Of a stretch of DNA of 64,000 bases, positions 39,001 through 51,000 are shown one piece after another; positions within the stretch are counted from its first letter, which is position 1; every line of letters begins with the position of its first letter. The notes beneath the pieces are model-generated. The model did not search any database. It was given only the letters and a program-made list of their open reading frames with translations, and had not been told where the DNA came from. The translations under genes and the position numbers were made by a program. Source of the stretch: Alligator mississippiensis (taxonomy: Eukaryota > Chordata > Crocodylia > Alligatoridae). Location: the NCBI RefSeq assembly GCF_030867095.1, contig NC_081824.1, forward strand, positions 350,584,203 through 350,648,202, read 5' to 3'.

Positions 39001-42000
39001 CAAACATGACAATGTCTAACTTCCAGGTGCCTATCTTCCCAGGTGGAATCCAGAACTGTTACTGTTCTTTCAAAGAACTGAGCAGGCCTCACGAATTTCT
39101 TTTAAAACAGCCAGAGAAAATTGAACCATCCCCCTCTTAATCACAGGCCCAGTGGTTCTCAACCAAAAAATAAAACAGATTTGATGTCCTTTTCAGCTAG
39201 GTGGCTTTAAACTGACTTCTTGCACCTCACTGGAAAGTCATGGACTATTTTAGAGGGACACTATCTGCCCATATTATTAAAGGTGTGCTTCCATGCAGCA
39301 AATATTGTAAGATTCATATGACCAAATAGGAAGGCTAATTCTTTAGCTTAGTGGTCAGTACATGTACCGTACTAAGCACTAAGGCTGGAGGAGCATGTCC
39401 AGCTTCCTGGGCTACTTCTGCATTTTACATTCAACCGTCTTTGAATAAAATATAGAACCAGCCCTGGTCCTGCAGCCTCAGGACACACACCTCCTAATGG
39501 ACTGCCACTTAAACTAGTTTTCTCTTGCCTGCCATCTCTCTGGCCCTATAAACCTGACATTCAGTGCTACATGTTGGCACATATTCAAGAAGGATGGAGA
39601 CTGCTCTGACTTAATTTAGGCCAGTGGTGCCCAACCTTTTGTCACCGTGAACCAGATAAGTGGTGCAAGCCTGGTCTGTGGGCCAGATCTCACACAGGTC
39701 TGGCACGTGGAACTAGGCCCTTCATGAAGGATGTGGCCATGCACCAGCCCAGCTCAGCCCTGCACACCCAGAAGCAGCCACGAGCTGGCCCAAGCCAGCA
39801 TGCCCCAATGTAGCTGTGTGGTAGGCCAGCTCTGCAAGCTGGCACAATCTGGTATGCAGAGCCACACTATCCAGCCAACAGGGCTTTCCCCAGGTCTGGA
39901 AATTTGGCAGCAGGGGAACAGCAATTAATGCTGCCACTGCCCCCTCCCCCCCGCCAAATTTTTGGACCAATAAAGAGTCCTGTGGGCTGGATGAAATGGC
40001 TTCATGGGCTGGATTTGGCTTACAGACTAAGGGTTGAACACCCCTGATCTAGACTAGACTCCAGTGAGTGGGGTGTTAGTGAAGGAAGACATAGGTTTGA
40101 GCCTTTTCAGGCCAACAAGAGTATTAAACGTGGGTTTCCCATTTCTTGGGCAAGTACCTTAAGTCCTGGAGTATTTATATAAAATGTGGGCTTCCATTTA
40201 TGTTGCCTTTGCTGCACTCTAGGAATTTTTGGCAGGAGAAAGTTGCCCACACTGAGGTCTTGGAATGTTTCAACAATCCAAGCACCCATTCTCTTCTCAG
40301 TCAGCATTGACTTCGATGATGGCCATATACCCATGGATCTCTTGTATGGAGAAATCTTTTGAGGAAGATACCATGTAGGACTCTTTAGCTCCATTTCAAA
40401 GATGTTTACATGAGAAATATGAAAGCAATGAACCCTGAGTGAAATGACTGGGAGAAGATCAAAGTGCCTGTAAACAGTTTATAAGTGTAGAATGGAGGCT
40501 CGAAGAAAGAAGAGCCCAATACACAAAGGAAAAAGAAGACTTAGAAAGAACCCCACACCACATTCAGGACTGTTACATACAAAGTTCACATGCGATAACT
40601 GAGGAAGGGGCTTTCATTCAAGAACTCAGCTCCACAGCCACACTCACAGAGGCTCAACAAGCTGATACCTCACTCAGTGCAAATCTATTGTCTCACAAGA
40701 CAGACAGATGCCTGGGCACATCAACTTCTCCTGTGAGAGCCCTGCTTAGAAGAAAGTTGCCATAACTGCAGTTTGTGAGATGCCTGATCTTGCATCTGTT
40801 AGGTATTCTTAGAGTACACCTACTGAGTTAGGCTGTTCACAAAAATCAGCAGAACAACTAGTTTCCAAATCCTGTATGGGCTTAGGTACCTTGTTGATCA
40901 AATGAAGGCACTTCTACAGAAGCAGAACTCTAGGCTACATCCTTCACACAGGAAGGCTTATAGCAAGTTCAGCCACCTTCAGGTATAGGTGCAGATAAGC
41001 AAGGGGTCCTGGATTGGAATGTTAGACTTAGGTATGTAAGTCCTCCTTTAGGTACATACATTCCTTTACTGGATCTAGCCCAAACCCTCTGAAGTGAATA
41101 ATAGGGGTAAGGTCAGCTGGTATGTGATTGTTTGGGAATATTCAAACTGTGAGACGTTAAGATGACTGGGGATACTTCATTCTTTTTTATGCCTACCATT
41201 GTACCTCTCGTACTATATTTAAAATGCTTCTTCATAAAGTTGTATGGGATTGATTTCTTTGAAGGCCACTCCATATTTTGCCATACATTTCCAACAAAAA
41301 AACTACTGCACTGCTGAGCATCCACACTACATTTAGGATGGACTTACTGTACCCAGTGTTTGCTGGTATGAGATGCTGGTTAGGACATTTTCTATGGAAA
41401 TCAGACCCTCATAAGAATGTAACTAGCTGAATACATTTCCTCAGCACCCCCGACAGTTTGTTTTCTGCTGAGTAACCAGTGAAATATAACTTCTGAATGA
41501 AATTAATTTCTGTAATGTTCACAATCTCAATAGCTAACAATTAATATATTGGATACCTGTCTTCCAACACTTTCTCTGTGCACAAAACCCTTTGAGATCC
41601 TATGCACACTGCACCAAAGATGTGTAACACACTTGATGCTGATCTCTATATGGCAACTAGATTGCTAGGTAATCTTTTCCACAAATGAACATGCTGCATA
41701 TCATCACCGAAGCCTTTACTTCTATGGAATAATGCATTCCTCTATGTTTTTTAAACAAATAATTTACACATTCTCCATTTAATTTTTTCTAATATATTTC
41801 TTCATAAATGTGTGGATTAGGAACAGGAACAACCATTTTAATTTGTTTTCCTTTACCTAAAATAAAAAAGAAAAGGCTTGTTAAACAAATACTAACGTAT
41901 AAAAAAAACCCAAGAAATGCAATTCTAATTTAGCAAAAATACTTACCAATCAGCCATTCGTCTTCATCTTGACCCCTCATGAATTTGATTGATAATTAAT

Positions 42001-45000
42001 TTTTCAATTGAAATAAAACATGATACCATCTTTAAAATATAGCAATTATACCAGTTACTCTTCTATTTCTGTTTAAAAACTACAGTAAAATAGCATAATA
42101 TCCCGAAAACTATGAGGATTCACAGCTAAGATTCCTAACACAACCCTGTCATACCCTGTCAGAGGTAAGTGAGAAAGTGAAGGGGTTTCTCATTGCATCT
42201 TGCAACAGTTAGCAATCCCTTGTTCTTCACTCACATCGCAGCATACGAAATAAATTCCTCTATTCACGTATATACTAAAATGCAGGTTGAGAACAAAATT
42301 TGACAACATAAAATACACAATCATGACACGATAAAATCCACTGCATCTAATCCTTTGCTACCTGTAATGGGTATGGGTTTTACAAGCAAAACATTTTGAA
42401 AATGCTTCAATTTCAAACCACGTTCAAGAACTGTTGAATTACCATTACTGAGTACTACAACTCTGATGAACAGGGTATTCTAGATATATTGACAATCATG
42501 AAGGCATGTGGTTTTGAAGGACATGGAAAATCACCATGACTGTAACCAGGATGCTTCATGGGTAGTGAAAGCTGAGAAAGCTGCAGCCATGTGGTTACTT
42601 CTATGCATGACATTGTGACAGACTGCAAGCCAATGGGTCTGCAGCACAGCTGCAGGCAGTGGAGGATGGTTACAGGCCTGCCTAAGGAGGACCAGATCAG
42701 CTGATTAGAATAACTGGCTGGCCAAAGGACATTAAAAATGGGCAGGAAGAGGAAGCACGGGAGAGAGGCTGAAGGTATCAGGCATCAGCCAAGTCTCTCT
42801 CCAGGTCTAAGAGACCACAAGGGGAGGGAAGGGTTAATCCTTTATGGACTATGGTAAGGTTTAATAATAAGGAATAATTGGTGATTAAAAGGACTCCGGA
42901 GGGTCCGGTGGGCCCAGAAGATAAAGATGTGTATGATTTAAAGATTGGGAGAAACCTGAGAGAAATGGGATAAACCCCAAACCCGCTACAGACATAATAC
43001 CAAACAGGTTTTACTTAATGGAGCACTGATTGCAAGCCTAGCCAACAGAGTGATTGCTAAGGCTTCAAATCTGGCATGAGCATCAGCGACTGCAGGACTT
43101 CAGCATGCAGAAACCCTCTCCTCTTTCCTTAAATCCGTATAAAACTCACTCCAGAACTGCAAAGTTGTATTACCAACTTGAGAGTTTTTCGGACTGGAGA
43201 AGAGCATCTGGCCATCATCATTGTATAGAAACCTGCCATGCTTGAATAAATTAAAAACATTGCAATGCATGTACCTTATGAATACATTTGAATGAAATTG
43301 AATAAATTAATTCATGAATGAAATTGAATAGATTAAATAAATACATCATAATGCATGCACTTTATAGACTGACTTTAAGACAACATTTTAATAGGGATTT
43401 ATTGAACTTGAGGATGCTGTCAGCCGATTTCACAGGAAAATCATGGGGTAGGCAGCTATTTTTGTGGGCGGAGCATGCCAGGCCCCCTTAACCCTCTGAC
43501 TGGTCGAGGGGCTCCAGTGGCTTTGCCTGTCACTGTTGACTGGCTGCGAGGGCCGTCTGTTATGCGGCTCCACCCCTCACGGCTGATTGGTGAAGATGGG
43601 TGGGGCCATATGATGGATAGATCTTGCAGTCAATCAGTGGCGAGGGATAGCAGCCATCTTGTTGTACTAGCAGTCCTCCTCACCCCTTCCACTCTCAGCA
43701 GGTTGCGTGGCCCAGCCACAGTGGCCATGAGGACTGTTGGCTCTCTAGAGGGAGCCAGCATTTTATTTTCAGCAGGGGTTTTGGGGGGGGTTTTGGTTTT
43801 GTTTTGTTTTTTTAGGGAGACCACCTAAAGCACAGAGCACACCTGAAATCGCAGCTTCCACAAAAATTGTGATTTTGGAAAGTCCCTACTTATTAAAGAC
43901 AGCTGTTCTTAATCAAATCCACATTTTTTTTTTAAATAGCAGAGTTTATGTGCAACAAAATAGTGCAAACTGAAACACGATTAAAACTGAAGGAACCATG
44001 AAAGTACAAAGTTAACAGATTTGTGCAGATACTAGGTTTAAGTGTGTAGATGGCATTGTAGCTCTATCTTGTCTGAATGGGACACCACAGGCACTTCCAA
44101 TATTCTATGGTGGGAACAGGGAAAGAGAGTTCTTTGTCTCCTTTGTCCTCAACAGACTACAAGATATCATTAAGATGAGACATATAAGCACAGTGCAACA
44201 ATTTTTTGAGCAAACAAAAATTAGTCCCAAATCAGTCCACACATACAATGTTACTGCGCAGTAAGGCACAATGTTACTGTGCAATAACTAATTGGGCGTA
44301 AATTAGCAACATAAATCAAGCTAGAGTATGTCACCATATTTACTGCGCAGTACGTGCATGCACATGTAGATGTATGCCCGTACTGCACAGTAATTTTGGT
44401 CACTACACAGTAAATGCACATGTGTAGATGTGCCCAGCAAGTAGAATAAGACCTGAGGAAGTTCACATTTTGGTCCATAGGCACAGGATTAATTTTTCTT
44501 TTTTTTTTTTTTTGTATAAAAAAAATATACTTTTACTCCCAAAATTTTCCAATTTTGGTATTCTTATGGACGCAGCGTGGGAGCTGGAAAAATAGCCAAG
44601 CCAATGAAAGGTTAAAGGCACTGAATAGAAGCAGATATGTCTGCCTCTGTTGCGATAATATCTGCTAATCATAACTGTTGACAGTATATTGACAGTACCT
44701 GGCAGAAAGTCTTCTAACAGATACTAATGAGACAGACTGCTGTAATATAGCACTTCATACTTACAAATGTTGTCCCATCTGCTGCATAGTCACTATATGT
44801 CTCCAGATGGGTCTTGTGGATAATTTCCAACTGAATCACCAGCTAGGGTCAAAGAGTGCTCAAGGGATCTTAGTTGTCCATGTGTATGTCTTCCTGTGTG
44901 GGAGTTCATAACTGACTTTGTGGATTCTGAAGACTCACCATAGGCTGTTGCCGTATTTTCCAATATACACTTGGATATATGCGATAGCTTTTAGAGCAAA

Positions 45001-48000
45001 AACCTGGTCCAGCTCCTTGTAGGCTGTACAGGTACTGGAAGGTCTTGATTTTGTAGTACTGTTTTTGTAAATCCATTACAGCTCCTTGATTGTACTGTGA
45101 CTACTGCTACTGCATTTGGTCTGCCTGTTGCTTGTAGATCTTTGCATTTTAGTGACCACAGGAAGTTGAGATTGAATTCACTCCTTTCCCAAAATTGCAA
45201 GGAAGTCCAGGACCTCCTGACAAATCCACGCAGAAGCATTAAACATAATGACTACATGGCACTTGGGGTGTCTGAACTTGGCATTAGCTGAAATCACAAA
45301 GAGATGTGCTTGGGAGCGTGACATTACTCAAAATGCAGGGCACAGGGTGGAATATCAAGTCAACAGAAACCTTAAGCAGCAGAGAGAAAAGGTAACTAGG
45401 AAAGCCAAAGCAGATGTGATGCAATGCAGTGTGGGATAGCAGCTGAAGGACTGTTTCATAATTATTCTGAAATGGGGGTGCATACGTAGAAATGTTACAG
45501 GGGTATAACTCATTCTAAATTATAATTTTGTCATGTGCCAGGAAAAATAATTATAATAGCATACAATGCAAGACAAAGCAATAATAAATAAATAAATTAT
45601 GTGTATATGGACATAAGGTAGTTCCTTCTAAAACAGCCAAAGTTAGACCAAAAATCTTTTCCACACAGACAATGCTCTAGTTTCTATGAAGACAGCAAGG
45701 AACTGGAATACATATCACCAGTGAAAAAAGTGCCTTCCAGACCATTATTTTATCAAAAGATTAATAAGAGCCACTAAATAAATCTGAAACACCAGACTTT
45801 AGAGTCTCTTTTGTCTAGTCTCTAAAATGTTAGTCAGTTTTCAACTTCTCAAAATACAGTAACCAAATAAAAATAAAGCCGTGTTTTCAGATTTTAAGAC
45901 TTACTCTATAAAGCAGATAATTTTTTAAAGTGCTTTAAGCATGCCCTCATCTTTTTTTCCAGTTATCCAGAATTATCTACTTCTTAAGCAAAAGTGGAAT
46001 ACTGACAGCAACACCAGCAAGTCAGTGTGTTGTAAGCATTCAGCTGGGAAAATAATTCACAGCAAATAATTCACTCAATCTTTTCAGGCTCTCTCTTTAC
46101 ATATGCAATATCCTTCAGAATAATACATTTTTCATACATATTGTTAAAAATTCCTTGACAATCTCTCCTCACCAAAGGTTTTGTTTGTACTCCAAATGTG
46201 AGCTGTGCTGGTTATGTAAGCAATATGGCAGTGTTTCTTTTGTACATATTTTCTTACTCCTTACATAGGAGAGGACAAAGATTAACACAGCATGTGATGG
46301 AGTTTGCAAAACACTCAGGGTCCTTGCGGAGACAATTAGATAAGGCATAGAAGGAGATGACTGGAGCCTTGTCAGTTAAGGCTGTGAGACAATTCCTAGT
46401 TTGCGTGAACGTAAGAGAGAATTAAAAGGTAAATATATGACCTATTCTCAATTGCCTAAATGTTCAAGGAATTATCAAGCTACACAAACCCTGGAACATT
46501 CCCTGGCATTTCACCAAATACTATGTATTGAACACAGAGAGTCTTTTTAAGAGATGTTTTAGTGGGTTTTTTTGCAGCACAAGTTGAACAGAAACCTAAA
46601 AGGCTTTCCTAAATCATGGTGACTAGATTCTCAAGAAAGACATAAGGAAACTAAGATCCTGCTGAAGTACAACATACAGATGCTAACACATGCTCAAAAA
46701 ACCCATCCTAGCACTGCAGGTGCCTAAACTCACTCTCTGCCTAATTTTTCACTGGTAACGTATTGCTGGTACCAAAGCTTCTGATGTTATGCATATGACA
46801 AGCCAAATTTGGCTGTTGGCAACTTTTCCCCCCCATCTCCTTGAATGTGCTTGGTGATTATATTTCTGAAAGGTTCAAGCTTTAGGAGTCACAGGCTCTA
46901 ATAAACCATTCCAGAATTGTGACCAGAGGTACATACATGGGTTGGCTAGAGAGATAATTCAGCATATAGTTAAGCATACATATCCCTATGATACATACTT
47001 TGTGACTTCAACATCCAAACAGATGTGTCCCATTGCAATATGACAATGTTAAAAGTGTTTCAGTTACTTTAATTGTTCTATTTCCTCCCTTTCTGAAACT
47101 TCTTTTGTTAGAAAGTTTTCTTAACTTGGTTGATACCGCCCACTACAAATAGTTAGTAAACTTCCTTTGTTTCATTATTCTTAAATTGCCGATGAAATAA
47201 TTACAAAATATACTGAAAGAAATAAAAGCTCTACCCTTGACTGACCAGTTGTGTATCTTTAACGTTTGCTTTTTAAAATATTCATGAGAATAAAACTAGA
47301 TTTTTGAAAGTCTATAAAAAGCTAATGTAAATGTGGAAGCAATTAAGGAGTTCATTTAAATTCAAATGAACATTTGGCCAGCTCTGCTCTTTTCAGCATT
47401 AGGAAGGCATAATATAAATTGAGGAAAAGCTCTCTTCTACTTCACCAGTGAAAACTGGAACAGAACTTGAGTATTTTCAGCAACAAGATGATAATTTTCT
47501 GTTTTAAAGTTCCCTGCATAAAAAAAAGCAAAATCTAGGTAACCAACAAAACAAAAAGATAGAGGTTCTGGGGACAAAATATGCAATTTTGTATGCAGCT
47601 ATGCCCAAGGTACCTTAGACAGGTTGCTTGCAAAAGCACAGAAATACCTCTTTTCTTCTTAATACTAAGAAACAGCTTCTCCTCACCTGGGATCAGCAGT
47701 GCAAAATTCAAAATAATCATGGGCAGGTAGAGGATGCAGCTGCTCCTCCAGCTGCTCTTTAGTTAGGCAAGGAGGAAGCCGGCGAATAACTACCTGCAAA
47801 GTACCAAAGAGAAAAGAAAAGTAACATTAGCACTAATCTAGAGATAAAATTATTGCAAAAATAGTAAACAAATTAAATAGTAGTTTTCCAAAAACTCTCT
47901 CTAGAATTTAAACTTTCATTTGGTATGCATTTGCTTGCACCAGCAGGCAAGTGGAGTGGACAACCTACAGCTAATTTCTGTTTCTGTCACATAAAGGAGA

Positions 48001-51000
48001 GGAATTGACAGCTATCACATATAGTGTGATTCTAGGAGAGAGGAAATATCTTACAACAAAGAGCTTAAGAGCCAGGATACTTCAGTCAAAAATAAACGAC
48101 ATTAACGAATTACATAAAGCCAAATTTATTGCTAGGAAAACATACCTAATAATGGATCTGGCAGCAAGTCTTAAGTGGAGTTTCACTGTGGTCTGTTTTT
48201 GGGCTAAGGCTGCTTAACATTTCTATTCATGGTATGGATACAAGGACAGAGAATATGGTGATCAGCAGGGATCCTGGTTTTCTCCAACAAAAAAAATCCC
48301 CAATTTTCAGATTAAAAAAGTAACCCAAACTCCACATTTTTCCATTATTCAAATGAAACACCACTATATGCAGGTCTATATATTAGTGATGTTTCATTTT
48401 AATCATGGACAAATGTGGATTTTGGGTTATTTTTTTAATATGAAAATTGGGGATTTTTTTTTTTTTAATTCAAGTAAACCAGGATCCCTGGTGGTCAGAC
48501 CTGTAGATGCCACTAAGGTGGGTGAGCATGTCAAAACTTTAGGGGACAGGACTGAAATCCAAAGTTGTCTTTATAAATTGGAGGACTGGATCATAGTCAC
48601 CAAGATTACATTTAACAAAGACAAATATAAAGTGCTACAAACAAAGAAATAAAAAGAAATGCACAAACATGAAATGGGACATGATGGGTTTGGCTCTAAC
48701 ATAGCTAAGGAAGAGAGGGGTGCTTACAGTGGATGACAAACTCAGTATCAGTCAACAATGCAATGCTGTTGCAAAAAAAATGCAAATGTGTGTTGCATGT
48801 TTGCAGGGGTGTATTCTCATTTCTCTCTTCTTCTTATGCTCTTGTTTTCTGCATGGCCTTTCACAGCAACTGATGAAGTGAGCTTCAGGCCACAGAGCTT
48901 GTGCTCTCTCATACATGTATACATATAGACTATATAATACATATATGTATATAAAGGGGCATGTGTGCCCCACTCCTGGACCCAAGAGGCGCATCCGGAC
49001 AAGCATGCACATGCCTCTTGCCCTGTCTCAAACCCTTTTGAGATGGGGCAAAAGGCACATGCGGGAATGAAAAAATGTTCCCCGCACTGCCAACTTGCAG
49101 CGCAGAGAGAAAATTAGACCCCTGGATATCCAGGGGTCTAAAAAAATCCAAAGTTTAAAAAAGCGGGGCAACCGGAGGCTGGGTCCTCCACAGAGACGTT
49201 CTGGCTGCCAGAGCACCTCTATGGTTGGCCCCTTTCCCTGGTGCTAAACACGCGGCCTGCCAGACAGCGCAGCACCAGTGCTCCAGTGCCATAAGTAAGG
49301 GGTCAGGGTAGGGCTGGAGGAGGGGGGAGGGGACTATGGGGGACACCCCCTCCTGCCCCCCCCCCACTCCCCCAGCCCACCCAATTCCTGCTCTGCCTGG
49401 CTTGACCCTCCGCTCGCCCCAAGCCCCATCGACCCCTGTTCTATATGGCCCCGCCCCCCCCACTCTGCCTGACCCCCCACCCCCTGCCCTCCAAGCCCCT
49501 CTGACCCCTGCTCTGCCCGGCCCCAGCCCTGCCTCCCCACCCCAGCATCCCCATACCAAAAAAAACGCTAGCACTTACCGGCAGTTCAGCTGCCGTCAGG
49601 GTCACTGGGGCCCCGCCTGCACAGCATGGGGCAGAGGGACAGCCCCAGTGGCCCGAGCCTGGGCCCTCCCACCCCCTGCTGCCCTCTGCTTCCTGGGGGG
49701 GGTTCTGCCAGGAGGCCCCAGAGACCCCCCCAGCCCCTGCTTCTAGGGTAAATAGAGGCTTTTTTTCTTGGGTTTTTTTTTCCTTGTGTTTTGTTTTGTC
49801 TTTTTAAGTGACAGTGCCTGGGGTTGGGGGGCAGCCATGGGGGCCTACCTAGGGGTGCAAGTGGGGGATGGGGCCTGGCACGGAAGTCATTGGGGGATTT
49901 GGGGGAACGGGGGTGGGGCTGGGTGGGGCAGCCATGGGCGGGGGGGTTGCAGCAGCTGGAGTAGGATGGGGCCAGGTGGGGCAACAATAAGGGGCTAGGG
50001 TGGGGCACGTGAGCCTTGTGGCCTTGTGGTAGCCCCTGCGGTGGCCATTTGGCCCCTGTTGGGGGGCCATAGCCCTTGTGTGGGGGGCAGCCAAATATAT
50101 ATTCATGTTTCATGAATTCATGAAACGTATTTAGAGTTCACTTTATTATTATGATAAAGACACTGGTAGGCTTCCACATTGCTTTAACACAGTAGATATA
50201 ACAATAAAACATTGCCCAATTGATTGCTGTCTCTGTCTCACTCTTTCTCTCTTTATAGTGGTCTTTTGTTTTAATTGTGGAGGAACATGGATTTGGGGGT
50301 ATTTTACAGAGTGACTTTGGAATTTTTTTTTTTTTTTTTAAATCAGGGATTTTTTCACTTTTCCAATAGGGAACACCAGAATTCCTGCCAGGGAGGCCAG
50401 TGGCAGGACCCTGCCTGCTCAGAGCTGGCACTTTGGACCCAGCTGGCTGGGCTGACCTGGCAAGCTGGGGCCAGGAGGACATGCTTTAACAGTTCAAAGC
50501 AGACCACCACACCCGAAACATCTTTCAGGCAATAGCTGCCCAGATGGACGGGCAGAGGCCCACCTGGCAGTAGTGCCGCAGAGGCCAACTCTGCAGCCAC
50601 AGTCCACAGCTGGCACAGAGGACAGATGCCTCTACTGGCTGTGCAATCCCCATCTGGGTCTGGCAGGTGCGCAGCACGTCACAACCAGGCAGCAGCCCCC
50701 ACTGCCAGAGTGCCTCAGTGGGTAAAGGGTGCAGGGAACTCTCAGAGCAGCTTCAGCAGTCCAGCTGGCACAAGAGGTAGTGTCCCCAGGTACTAACTGG
50801 CTGGGCCCCAGATGCTCCTGAGAGTGAGTAGCCCCGAGCTACTTACCAGGGCAGTTTTTTGTATTGCTGGGGCCAGGACAGGTGCTGGCCCAGGGCTCTA
50901 GCTCCCCCTGGCTGCAGGTCTGGGAGGAACCAGGCAGGGTTACTTTGCCCCAAGTGGCACAATTTGCTCCTCAAAGTGCATGTCCAAAGTGCGCCGAGGC

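Larger units (their letters stand above)
28920..47686 (-). other. UPF3A intron 2 (18.8 kb)
   Basis: The largest intron. It contains two hAT foldback elements (33023-33955 and 38077-38826), further hAT copies (39622-40046, 43392-43888), a solo LTR (42614-42990), Harbinger-type MITEs (about 30066, 36560, 44235), a Myb/SANT-like transposon relic (44985-45240, minus), a CA microsatellite, and the candidate mini-exon pair at 41789-41975. Stretches with nothing recognisable include 28920-30060, 34000-36550, 40060-41780 and 45450-47680. Confidence 0.8.

Noticed and set aside
44766-44860. Open minus-strand stretch (LEIIHKTHLETYSDYAADGT) followed by GTAAGT, considered as an exon
   Set aside because: No partner exon in matching phase, no recognised family, and it sits beside transposon remains. 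Likely chance.
49155-50113. Pro-, Gly- and Ala-rich open frames up to 175 codons
   Set aside because: Low-complexity C/G-run sequence keeps several frames open at once on both strands. No start, splice or family evidence.
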